From assembly GCA_932294295.1 (NCBI GenBank), contig OW028582.1, positions 37,311,204 to 37,375,203 of the forward strand: a stretch of 64,000 nt of DNA, in the 5' to 3' direction. This stretch comes from Alitta virens (Eukaryota > Annelida > Polychaeta > Phyllodocida > Nereididae). Below are positions 35,395 through 47,925 of the stretch, piece after piece (position 1 is the first letter of the stretch; every line of letters starts with the position of its first letter). A program made the position numbers and the translations under genes. The notes under the pieces were generated by a model that saw only the letters and a program-made list of their open reading frames with translations, was not told the DNA's origin and did no database searches.

Positions 35395-35725
35395 AGTTTA
35401 AGACAATTAGATACGGTATGTCATCCATAGGATACCAGGGTGCTAAATTGTGGAACCTTGTTCCCAGTGCCATAAAAAATATTCCAAATTTTAAAGATTT
35501 TAAATCAGCCCTATTGGCATGGAATGGACCAGATTGCAATTGTGGAACCTGTTTTTATTGCATTTTATGTATCATTCTAATCTTTTTTTTTTCTTCTTTT
35601 TTTTTATAGTTTTCACTCCTCATCTGTGCATATTTCATTTGTCATATAGTTTTTTTCTAGTCGAGCAAAAGCTTCTGCTTATGTAATCTGTTCTTACATA
35701 AGACTTTAAATAAAATATATGCTAT
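35395..35725 (+). mobile_element. LINE 3' end fragment
   Basis: The frame at 35418-35609 reads IGYQGAKLWNLVPSAIKNIP then FKDFKSALLAW, followed by CNCGTC. This is the typical extreme C-terminus (G-x-K-x-W-N-x-[LV]-P, FK-x-x-L, then a Cys cluster) of many invertebrate LINE ORF2 proteins. A 3' UTR follows, ending in TTTAAATAAAATATATGC near 35722. Only the last roughly 330 bp survive. Confidence 0.75.
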
Positions 35726-36104
35726 CTCACACACACCCCATTATTGTCTCAAAATACACCATTACAAAAAACTGTCCACTCTTAAACACTTTCTTACTAT
35801 CAGCCTTGAAAGTCAGTTATACATCGTGACCCCCTTTGTCCTTCAAACGACCTTGAAAGTGACCTTGAGAAGTTAAATACCCCCAGAGGTCACCTTAGAA
35901 TCGCTCGCACACAAATCACGTGACATCCCATGATATCCCACAATGCTTTGAGGCAGCCACTTCCGTTCTGCTCTGTCAAACCCAGATGCGTGCGCAACAT
36001 ACACAAATATTTTCAAGAAACAATGCCATTCATCTAGGGTGGTACTGGAAATGTGAACTGCTTTCCAGATTGGGTATGGAAAGACAGCATTGCATTAGGA
36101 ACTG

Positions 36105-36309
36105 TATTGTATTTATTGTATTTTATTGTATTGTATTTTATTGTATTTTATTGTATTGTTTTTTTTATTGTATTGTATTGTTTTTTATTGTATTGTATTG
36201 TATTTTATTGTATTGTATTTTTATTGTATTGTATTTTATTGTATTGTTTTGTATTGTATTGTATTTTTATTGTATTGTATTGTATTTTATTGTATTGTAT
36301 TGTATTGTA
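36105..36309. repeat. (TATTG)n microsatellite
   Basis: Pentamer TATTG mixed with TATTTTATTG over about 200 bp, located about 290 bp beyond the last CTU2 exon found. ORFs rich in 'YCIVLY' are repeat translations. Confidence 0.95.
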
Positions 36310-36600
36310 AACTCTATATCATTTCAATTAATTGTGTTAATGTTCCAGTTTTGAACTTCGAAGCACAGTCAGCTTATATGGTTAATTACCCGCAGAGGCG
36401 GACGTAATGATGAACTGATAAGGCTAGCAGTCAACGTAACTAATCGCGATATAAATGGATAACTATTTTCACTCTTGACATAAAATGTTATTCTCAGATA
36501 ATCCGACCATGAGATGACTCCATGATCAGACATTCTCTTTTCATTGTCAACTTTCACTCTTTCTGAAGAATCATTCCATATTAAAGAATCTTTGTCTCAC

Positions 36601-36659
36601 CTTCTCTGTCTCATCTGAGCTTCTGTCTTCACCTCATCTGGGAGAGCATCAATGTTTTT
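36601..36659 (-). CDS. CTU2: CTU2 exon (DEVKTEAQMRQR), last one found
   Basis: This 59-nt exon has acceptor TTGCTTTTCAG and donor AG|GTGAGA. It encodes KNIDALPDEVKTEAQMRQR plus AG, matching the LP-x-x-[IV]-x-x-EAQ[LM]R region near the CTU2 C-terminus. Without splicing it would stop after one more Arg (AGG TGA). The family normally carries a further short acidic tail, so one more exon is expected at lower coordinates. Confidence 0.82.
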
Positions 36660-39600
36660 CTGAAAAGCAAAATTCAGGGTGTAAAAATCCTTACATTATT
36701 TGACTGATTACAGTAGAGTTATCCGAGGTAGTATTCTGCATTTTCAAGGAATGTACCATTCGTTTATATTGAGTGAAACATCATTTAAATCATCATTTAC
36801 CTCATTGACATTGGTATGATGGTAAACAGCCATAGATAACAATGATGACGAATTTATTGTTCAATATAATATCATATAAGTATTGCATTGTCCCATGTGA
36901 TTGGTTTTCAGAGGCAGACACAATGATGAGATGAGATGGCAAGTCTTAAGATTCCACACATAACACATTCTTACATGGTGGGGCTTTAAGTGCCTCAGAA
37001 CAGGCACTGTGTAGAAGGTCCTATATAGGCACCCACGACCAACCTTCTTTAGGTCTATTCTTTGAAACAGTCCGTTTACCTTTTTTATAAAGACCACCTC
37101 ATTTTGTTTTACAAGGTCAAATCAACTGAGTCTGTACCTCGAATTAAGGACACTTGTTAGAGTCGTGTCAAGGGGGTGATTCATCATTTGACCCCTCGAT
37201 TACCCCTCCCTCCCCACGTGCCGTGACGTCATCAAAAACGCCCTCTGGTGTTAAGAGACGACTCTAGCCCCTGGTGGCAGGGTGACGAATCTATCATTCA
37301 AACACAACACACGTACTACTTGCAAACTCTCAAAACACAACAGTAGTGTATCACTGCTCCTTTGAAGCAAAATAGTTCCACTATACAAAGTAAGCAGTGT
37401 ACAACAAATGACTCAAGTTTACACAGCAAAAAACTCCGGCTGAAATTCCATCTCCCAAAAAATATATCAAGAAAGTTTTGCAAGAATGCCGAATGTACAT
37501 TGAACCCATTTATAATTACATTCTAGCTAATAACGAAAATCAGTTTATAACAAAGTCATGGTCAAGGAATATAATTATTTTTGGCCAAAATTTTCAACAG
37601 AACGGCATAAAATGAAACCTAGTTTTAGTTACAAGGAGATTTTTGACAGTCCGAGGGTGGGGCTTAGTTCAGTGGTAGCCCGCTGGGCATCCAACCACTG
37701 GGTCCCAGGTTCAATTCCCGGTCGAGCCTAAGTTGGATGGCTGTTTCATTCTTCATCTCATTGCCATGGTCCCTGTCTGTCCTAATTAGCCCATCAGGTG
37801 CAGAAATACAGGACGCAAAGCCCTAATCCACCCACCACCACCACTTTTGACAATTCGAAACAGTTCATTATATATATTACAGGCTGGTCTGACGGTGTCA
37901 TAACTTGGTCATAACGAACACTTTCTAGTAAATTACCAAATGGTTCTTAATAAGAGGGTCCAACAGTTTAAGTGTATTTAAATTGTTTATACGCTTATTT
38001 GCGTATTGTGGCATATATGAAAACTTAGTTTTATTCGAGTCTGTTCTCACTTCAGCAGATTTCAATCTTACTGTTAATTAATCTCTATAAGTCCTGACTA
38101 CAATATGTATATCACAGGAAACCAGTCACAATTTGGGTGAGAAGATAATGAGCTTGTCCATTGAGATGGGTCAGGAGTGAGATATGCTTCGTTAACAGTT
38201 TAGAGCTTGGTTTTGAACTCCTGTACCAAGGATATCCAAGATTACCATGTGTGTGTGTATGTGTGTGATTTGGGCTTTACGTCCTGTATTGCTGCACCAG
38301 TTGGGCTAATTAGGACAGGCAGAGACCATGGCAATGAGACGCAGGATGAAACAGCCATCCAACTTAGGCTCGACCGGGAATCGAACCGGGACCCAGCGGT
38401 TGGAAGCCCAGAGCGCCAAGATTATCATGGAAACCAGGCATGCGAACCATCTATCTTAATCAAACAATTTCATAATATTATTAATTTATAACTCTTACAT
38501 GTTATTAAGAATTCCTGCATAAATCAGTTGCATCCAGGGCACATTATGGCTGATAAACCACATGCATAAAGCATTTAAGGGGCAACAGTTCAGTGGTACA
38601 GGAAGTAAAAGTATTCCTGAAGGTGACATCACCTCATCCAGGGTACCAACTTAAATCAAACTGATTAGGACGTCAAAACAATCAAATATCCGTAGTTAAA
38701 GTCACTACCCTCGATTTTCTTAGAGTATCCCATTGCCATAGCAACGCATTCGTCTTTTGTTGTAATAATATAGATTAGATAATGTAGTTGTGCACTCGCC
38801 CGTTGGGGGCGCCACTCAGGATCTCACGTAGACAATTACATCGAGTGTTATTAAGAGATATTAAGGGTTATTAAGTTATATTAAGGAGAGTCACTGCATT
38901 GGTCTCTTAAGTCCTCACAGTCATCATGATTATAGTATGTTTATATTTGATACAGTTGGTCTGATGGCTGTGACAACTATTTTGACATCAATGAGCTGAG
39001 ATTATTTGTTCAGAGTGGCTATACACATTTACTTCCAATGGTGGGGTATGGTATATATACTGTGTATTATTTCTTTCAGTTCAGACATATAACAATTGAA
39101 TTCAACTTTCATATTGAATCAGAATCTCTTTTATTGTCCTTTCGTATACAGATGTACAAGTAAACAAAAAGTAATGTATAAATATTTGAAAAGAACTGGG
39201 GACCACTTTAAGACATGGTTTTGAAACCAGTATTGAAAATTTAAGGAAGATTATAGCATTAGTAGTTGCTTCAATCAATCGATCAATCAATCAATCAATC
39301 AATCAATCAGTAATCAGTCAGTCAATCAATCAATGTCACATCACACTGTCTTATATAAGATGGCCAACTGCATCAGCCATCACCACCTGGCAACTATATT
39401 AATGTCAGAACTTCCTGCATTGTGGCATGCATGTATCACAAGTTGCTTAGCAACGCATCTTGACTCTAAGTAACCATAAAATAAACAATCACCGGGCATG
39501 TTGGAGGCTTTGAACAGACCCATTGACACCCCTGGGCAAAACAAATGCAATGGCTTATCAAAAGGCCATACGAAATTAATAATCACAACTAATAACTACA

Positions 39601-40937
39601 AAGAAAGGTCTTTAATCAGAGTAAAAAGCGCGTGTAATCATATTGACCTTTGACCCTTGTGCAAAATGTTATTAATGTTCATGCAAAACATGATATAACA
39701 GTCATGGGGGCAAGTTTGCAAGATTAAATGAGATTTTGATAGATAAAAAAAAATTTGAAATATCATTCTGGAAAGAATTCTATATAATTTTTTTAAACAG
39801 AAGTAGAACAACAATACCTTAAAATATGACATTTTCATATAGTTTAGCTGGATATAAAATATTAAAAAGATCAAACTCACCATTTCTCGGATCAAAATCC
39901 TGCATCCATAACACAGGCATTCGGCTAGCTCTTCTTTTGAAATAGTCCTGAAACAAATGAAAAATAGAATATAGTAGATTATAAATGCCTTATAGAAAAC
40001 CTTCTTATATCGGCAGCTCACTACTGAGGTCTCCTTCTGATTGAGGAAAATAAAAAGTAAATTTTTATTTTTTATTTTTATTTCTTAGGAAACTTCACTT
40101 GCAGCTAACAAGGCACCATGGGTTCCTTCTTTCCACCTAGTCTGACTTGCTTTTCTTTCTTTCTTTCTTTCTTTATTTGTCTTTTAATTCTTTCTTTCTG
40201 TCTTTAGTTCTGTCTTTTAATTCTTTCTGTCCGTCTTTATTTCTTTCTTTCTGTCTGGCTGTCATTTTCTTTCTTTATTTGTCTTTCTGTCTTTATTTGT
40301 ATTTGTCTTTATTGCTTCCTTTCTTATTTCTTTCTTTGTGTCAGTAATTCTGTCTCTCTTTACTTCTTTCTTTCTGTCTGGCTGTCTTTTTCTTTCTGTC
40401 TTTATTGCTTTCTTTCTTTCCGTCTTATTTCTTTCTTCCCGTCTGTCAATCTGTCCGTCTTTCTGCCTGTCTTTACTTCTTTGTTTCTTTCTTTGTTTGT
40501 CTCTGTAATACTAACACTAACAGTCAACAGTGATAGTATCAACCTATGGCTTTATTTTCTCCTCTTTTACTCAACAGTGTGTGACAGACATTCTTAAAGG
40601 TGGCACAAACACCGGCCGCCATTACAGCTCCGCAGAAAACAAACATGGCGGCTGCCCGCTCAAGCGTGACGGCGACAACAATGGACACAATGGAACACTA
40701 ACAATGGCCAAAGAACAAAGTGACGGGGCCAAGAAAATAACACGAAAAGACGATTTGAGTGGAACTGACTTGGCGGACCAACAGACAGGTAAAGAAAGCT
40801 AAAAACACAGTCGACAGTCTTGGTATAGTTGGCAGTTCTGATTCGATTGTTTGTCGAGGTCAATAAGTGCACTCTCTAAGTTCAGTGTTCGCTTCAATTT
40901 ACATACATCAATGTCTTTATTGTCTGTCTGTCTGTCT

Positions 40938-41018
<81 letters not shown>

Positions 41019-44000
41019 GTCTATCTGTCTTTCTCATGAGAAAAAGACCAAAGACTCAGATTCGAATCCAGGATCCCCACAGGTGCTGGCTTGTGACTTA
41101 ACCACTAGACTCCCAAACTATCATTGCAACATGAGTGTCAGTCTGTCTCATTCTGTCTGTCTCTAAAGCCTCACCATTAAGACCACCTTCGGTACAAACA
41201 ATTGTCAATTATTCCGATCACAAGAATACCTATTTACTGGCCTCAATAGTGAAGTGGTCTCAACAGCGAGGTAAAAGACAAATTCAAGAATATAGTTAAC
41301 TCCAACTGTGGCGAAATGGAGTCTTTTCACTGAACAGCCCTAAATTCAGCAAGACGTAAGTGTTTCCTCTCCTCTTATTACTCATTTTGCTTTTCAGGCA
41401 TAGTAGGCCATAACTAACCTGTTCAATAAATATAACTTTCTCAGGGAAATAATATAAATCTACTCAATGATTAGATGTCATATTAACATTAAAATGCACT
41501 AAAAACACCGCTGCTAGGATGCACTTTGCTTCAGCCAATCAGAGTCAAGGGCGAGAACTTTTTCAGCCAATAGAATTTCAGTATTCTGTTGTAGCCACCT
41601 GGTGGAAATACAGAGAACCTTCTGTGAAAGGCCACCATTGTCTCAAGGCTCTCCAGTTTCGAAACATACAATCATGTCACATTTTACAACAATTATTAAA
41701 GCAATTACAGTAATACCATAAAATAAGCCTTCAAGTTTCTACCAATAAACAAAAATATTTAGACCCTTTGCAATCGTATCCATGTAATTCCATTGTTACC
41801 TATCACATTCGACTCGTGCTAAGGGCTAAGGATTTCTACCCCACCTAATTCTATTGACTCCCCCCCCCCCCCTGGATGTCAAGTGCACATTTTGCTCTCT
41901 CCGCGTATGAACACAAGCCCTTTTTGAGATGTTAGCAGCCTGGGGGACTATTTCTCGTTTCCTTGGACTTTTTGACACGGCAACAAAAAGAAAGGAATTC
42001 TCACAAAACTCGCTCCAGAATACAATCCATCACAAACGCTACAGTTATCCAACAATCTTGAAAGGGGTAAAGACAATTTGGACTGCCTCACAAACTTAGT
42101 GGTTGTTTCATGCAAACGTTACTTCACAACCTAAGTACACTTTCTGTCTACATTTGGCTATCTTACTCCGTTTATCTTTGTTTGTGTCTATCTTTGTCCT
42201 GGCTATCTTTCTTTGTCACGTCTTTCTTTCCATCTCATTTTCCCATTCCTTTTATATAAATATTTTATTCACACACAATGTTAAAAAGCATGTAAAATGG
42301 TGTAATATCTCAGTTAAATTAATAACATAAAATTAACATTTATAAACCACGTTCTGTACATAAAAAAATTGAAATACATTAATTGCCTGATTTCTATAAT
42401 ACTGTCTTTATCATTTTCTGTCTATCTTTCTCATAAATGTCTATCTTTTTCTCTCTTTGGCTGTTTGTGTGTCCATATCGATCCCTGTCTTTCTTTGTTT
42501 CTCGTTTATTCATGGTTTCAGATTTATTTATTTTAACATCTTATAAAATTAATATGGTGCCACACGGTATCATAACTATCTTATCAAAGGGGTGTTGAGT
42601 GAATTAGGGCTTTATGTCCTGTATTTCTGCACCTGATGGGCTAATTAGGACAGGCAGGGACCATTGCAATGAGATGGAGGATGAAACAGCCATCCAACTT
42701 AGGCTAGACCGGGAATTGAACCCGGGACCCAGTGGTTGGAAGCCCAGCGTGCTACCACTGAGCTAGGCCCCCCACCCTCTTATCAAAGGGGTGTCTTTTG
42801 TTAGAGGCAGATGTAATGATGAGATAAATGCTTGAGATCACCTTATTTAGGACTTGATTATGAGCTAGTCGTAAGGTGTTCTGAATGTGAGGTTCATCTG
42901 TATTTCAATTGAACTCGTCTAGTTACACAGTGTTAGGTAACCATGGAAACGTACAATCCGATTTTCCAGCTCAAACTTGGAGACTAGTTCTTCTTTTAGT
43001 TGTAACAGTTTAACTTTGGAATTCCCCTTGGATCGTCTCAAAAGCCAAAGAGCTCGCAAATGTTTTGGGTCAACAAACTTAAATGCACACCTCACTTCCG
43101 GCGGAAAATGCGCGCGCACTCAAGCGACTACAGAGCCCTCTACAGTCAACGAGCAACACTGGGAGCAACAATAGGACACCAGGGGACGAAGAGCAATTTA
43201 ACATCTAAACTGGCCTGAAGTTTAGTCAGCTTACGTGACAAACTTTAGCAGACGTAATGATGGGATGACAATGCTTGACCTCCACAACACACAACTTGGC
43301 CCATGGGCTGAGGTCTTTTATCTGCCCTAGCTCATCCTGATTGCCAAAACTGGGATTTGAACCAGGAACCTCCACCAGAACAAGCCTTTCTCTTTACCAT
43401 TAGACCACCCAGCTTTTCTGAATACAAAGATAATTAATGCAATGTAACAAGAGGTCTTAATTCTGATGTGTTTGTCAAGTGGGGGTCCATGTGCCACATT
43501 GTTACCCTTTGTTACACTGATGTTGCTCTAACCAAAATTCAACCAAGGGTATCCTACAGTTGCCCATTTAGGCATTTACAAAGGGGTGAAAGTAAAGCGC
43601 CCTGAATTACACACCTCAAAACTCCTACTACCTCTGAATGGAACTAAGATTCCAAGTTTTTTTAAACTTAAACTCTCTTGGGTGTTATGTACCATAGTAA
43701 GGCTATTCCTCAAAATAACAAAATCACCTCCCATTCGCATAAATATTATGGAGTTGAATTTCGCTAATATGATCCTTAATAATGAAGTGCCGGAGTAAGA
43801 CACAATGACGAGAATACAATTGAGCTGGTGGCCTCGATTTCAAGGTGATCTTAATATTGAGTGTCCTAAAAACAGGTCAAACTGTATTCATCATAAAGGT
43901 CAAACTGTTGGGGAAAGCATTCAATTCTTTTCATGGATATTTCATTTATAATGAAAAACTACAGGCCCGCTTGAAAGAAATATTTCGCTTCGGATTAACA

Positions 44001-47000
44001 GAAATCCAAAGATTTAATTTTATTGAAAAACCATAGGCCCACAAAAAAGGACACATTTGACATGAATCATAAAATTGACACTATTTGACATCTTAAAATA
44101 ACCAATAGTGTGTCAAAATGTGTCAATATCTATCACATGCCTTCACTGCTGAGCCTCAAAATCACAGTAGAAGAAAAAAAGTGTTTTTATTGCACTTGAT
44201 ATAGATTCCTTAGGAGAATATGGATTGCAATTGAGTCTGTAAGAATCCACTCAAAATATAAGAGCTCTCTTTCCTAGAGACTCAAATCATCAATAAGGCT
44301 AAGGAGGGGTCCTTGCCACACTCCTGTCAATAACAAACACTCTTTTTCATTTAACATTTTCTTGCTTTTTTGAATGTTCTGAGCAGCTGAAACTTAAGTG
44401 AAAACCTCCTGACTGAACCTCTCAACTACTTGGCTCCGTTTTTTAAGTTTTTTCTGAAGTTTGTATACATCCAATCACAAAAATGACAGGAAAAAAAAGC
44501 CCAAAATAAACACCAGCCCACAAGTATTGAAGCAACGACTCGATAATGACTGATGATTCAAAGCTATAGACAAAGACTGAAATATTTATCATAGACTCCC
44601 AGCTACACGACTAAGCTTTTTACTAGACTTTGTCAATAATTCAAGTGTTTGTCTAAAACAATATACATCTATAGGTTCGAACTCCAAAACCTTTTAGTTT
44701 AGTAATGGTTAAATATACTGTCTAGTTTTTCTGCGGGTATATTTATTATGGACACAAAAAATAATAGTTGTTACAGTTATAAGCTAGTATAATTTAATAT
44801 ATTTTGAAAAGTAAATGTATTAATTAGTTCATAATATATACCATTACATTAAGCACGTATCTTATATTCACATAGGTTAATTAGATTTACATAATATATT
44901 GTTTAACTCATTATTGTAGACCAATTATGAACACTATCCGCATTGTATTCCAAATTTATAGTCAGTCAATATCTACAACAACAATGGCAGTGTCTCGAAT
45001 GAGAACAATGAGAGATGCGTACGCCACCTACACGTCGTTGATTAAACTAACCGCAACAATCACCGCAAAGCCTCATGGGAAACAATTGTCAGTCAATTAG
45101 GAGACAATCAGCGAGTTTCAGACTGTCTATTTACGAGCGATGACGAAGAAATACGGAGGTTACCGAGGGTAGTCGAAGGTTAGCGAAGGTTGCCGAAGGT
45201 TGCCGAAGGTTACCGAAAGTGACTAGCAGTGTACAAATGAGAATCTTGGCAATGATTAACCTTGTGGGGCTAGTCTCCTGCACAATGACCTTGTGCTCAA
45301 GGTCACAACCTCTGCATGACCCCTAGCGACCTAGTTATGACCTGAGTTGACCCAGTTTGGCCTTTTGAGCCAGTCTGTGACCTTGCGATCTTCGCAGTGA
45401 CCTCTGGACGAAGTCTATGACACGAGAGACTAAAGAATGTTCCTGTAAAGTCCAGCTGAAGTCCAGTGGATGTCCAGTTTGGGCTGACCACCTCAGAGCG
45501 CAAGCAATTATAAGCATGATGGTCAACCAAAAGACACTAACTGGACACAGGGCAGTGACCTGGGCCTTAACAGGAATCTACTGGGCATAATCACTCACTG
45601 GACAGTTGACCACAGAACTCGTAAAATGTCCGCTTGTCCAGAGAACGTTTAGTCAGTGGTCAGCAAGGACTGGTCAGTTGAATGAGCAAAGACAATGGCT
45701 ACTCCTAAACTGACCCTTCTTAGGACTCCTGTGCTTTCTAGGTACTCTAAGACTTGTGTTTCTACTCCTGTGAGCATCTTAGAGTATTTGTCTTGTATAT
45801 ATACACCCTCCAAGAAAATAATATTTTAAGAAACAACAAAAATTTACAAAAACTACATAAATGTTCAGTTGTACATAACATAACTCTCACTGTCTTACTA
45901 TTTTTCATATTTATATTCTATTAACATGACATTTATTTTTCGACATTATTGTCTCACAGTAATAATTAGTAATGCACTTTCAATAAATGACTTTTCATTG
46001 GACTTCGGCATCATTCATTTTCGTATAATTTTATTGTCAATAGAGGCAACTGTGCCTTGAAGCCTGTACATATCTATTTGATTTTACTAAAGCATTCGAT
46101 TACATTAATAGAAATGCTTTGTACTACAAATTGATGCAGCAGAATATAGGTGACAAAATGCTCAAGGTTATCATTAGTATGTATGATAAGGCAAAAGCAA
46201 GAGTAAACCAAGGTGGTAATACCGGTGGTTCTATTGACAGCAAATGTGGGGTATTACAAGGTGGAATCCTCAGCCCAAAATTATTCAATGAATTTATGTC
46301 AGATCTACCCGATCATCTTGAAAAATCAGATGGAATAACATTAGGTGATTTTACTCTTACACATATATTGTATGCCGATGACATCGCACTTGTAGCTGAT
46401 TCTCCTAATTGCATGCAAAATAGTATAAATTCACTTCATAATTACTATAAAAAATGGCACCTTATTGTAAATGTTAGTAAAACCAAAGTGATGCAGATTG
46501 GTAACAAAGCAATAAGCACCTTCTTCTGTAATGGGGAAAAACTAGTAAATGTTGACAGCTTCAAATATCTTGGCCATATGCTTACTAATAAGCGTAGAAT
46601 ACATAGCAAGATGACGGAATACCTCTCAACACAAGCTCATAAAGCGCTCTTTGCACTGCAAGGTGATTCAAAACAAGCATTAGGAAAAATCGATCCCATG
46701 CTATCTCTTCAAATGTTTGATACCTATATTTTACCTATCCTGGAGTACAATAGTGAAATATGGACAAGTGAAAAATCTATGCCTGAATTAGAAAATTTGC
46801 AACTTGCATATCTTAAAAACATATTAGGAGTTAGAAAACAAACACCATCTTTAGCAGTCTATGGTGAAACAGGTAGATTCCCATTGCATGTCAGACAGAA
46901 AATTAGAATGGTGAATTACTGGATAAGATTGGAAAGAGCACCTGATGACAGTTTACTTAAGAAATCTTTAAATTTTCAGAAGGAAATTTATGTGAATGCA

Positions 47001-47889
47001 GTAAATGGAAATAACTGGTTCAGTAAAGTGTGTCATGTATTAAATAACTGCAACATTGAATATGATATTAGTAACCTCAGAAACTTTGACATTGATAATA
47101 TCTCTAACACAGTGAAACTAAGACTCTATGAAGCCGAACATGAGCGACTTATAAATACAATAAATGACAGTTCACAACAACCAAAACTTAGGACATATAA
47201 ACTATTTAAAACTGATTGTAGAATAGAACCTTATCTTGAATTGCAACAAATTCGCAAAGTGTTAACTAAAATAGCTAGATTTAGGACAAGTTCACATAGC
47301 CTGAAGATTGAAACCAATAATTCCTGCTCCAAATAGAATATGTGAAAAGTGTTCGTTAAACTTTGTAGAAGACGAAATTCACTGTTTGATTGTCTGTCCT
47401 GGTAATGAGCAACACCGTGTTAACCTTTTTTTGAATGCAACTAAATTTATTAACAACTTCTTGTCTCTAGATGATATAACTAAGTTTACAGCAATAATGA
47501 CAAACAAGGAACCTGAGTTATTAATTAGTTTAGGAAAGTTTCTCCTTCAAGCCGATGTGTAGAGAAAACCATCTCCTGTATCCACACAGTTATTAATTTA
47601 GTTTATTAGTTTATTAGTTATGATGTGCTTGTCATGTTTTGGACTTTGAGAGTGAAATGTTTTTATTAGCGGCTTGTATTTTTTTCTATTGTGTATGTGG
47701 ATTTTAAACACGTATTATGAGTAAACTTGGTGGCTGGAACCTTGATTATTGAAATTTTATTGCTTTCTGTATTTACATTAATGTCTCTTTCATGTTATCT
47801 TTTAACTGAATGACATATGTATCACTTATGATATTTTACATGTCAATAAAATCTATATATATATATATGAGAAGACAAGAAAAAGCCAT

Positions 47890-47925
<36 letters not shown>

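Larger units (their letters stand above)
36660..39880 (-). other. CTU2 intron of 3.2 kb with SINEs and a CRE/CTCF-like cluster
   Basis: This span contains a SINE-2 piece (36902-37090), a GC-rich motif cluster (37205-37290), SINE-1 copies at 37649-37844 and 38250-38415, and an (AATC)n tract at 39273-39335. No coding signal was recognised on either strand. Confidence 0.7.

Noticed and set aside
35920..36407. 144-codon ORF rich in YCIVLYCI
   Set aside because: It is a translation of the TATTG repeat. The upstream CCCACAATGC...ACTTCCG patch near 35940 was noted as ZNF143/ETS-like, but is too little alone to call.
39638..40021. 127-codon minus ORF taken as one protein
   Set aside because: Only the internal 67 nt (39881-39947) is coding, as a CTU2 exon. 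The rest is intron read-through.
42919..43119. 66-codon minus ORF starting in a CpG-rich patch as a gene
   Set aside because: No family, splice partner or homologous motif is recognisable; kept only as a possible regulatory island.
44290..44340. Possible RT block (TGVWQGPLLSLIDDL) on the minus strand
   Set aside because: It weakly resembles the LINE 'GVPQGxLLGPLL' motif but has no supporting motifs either side.
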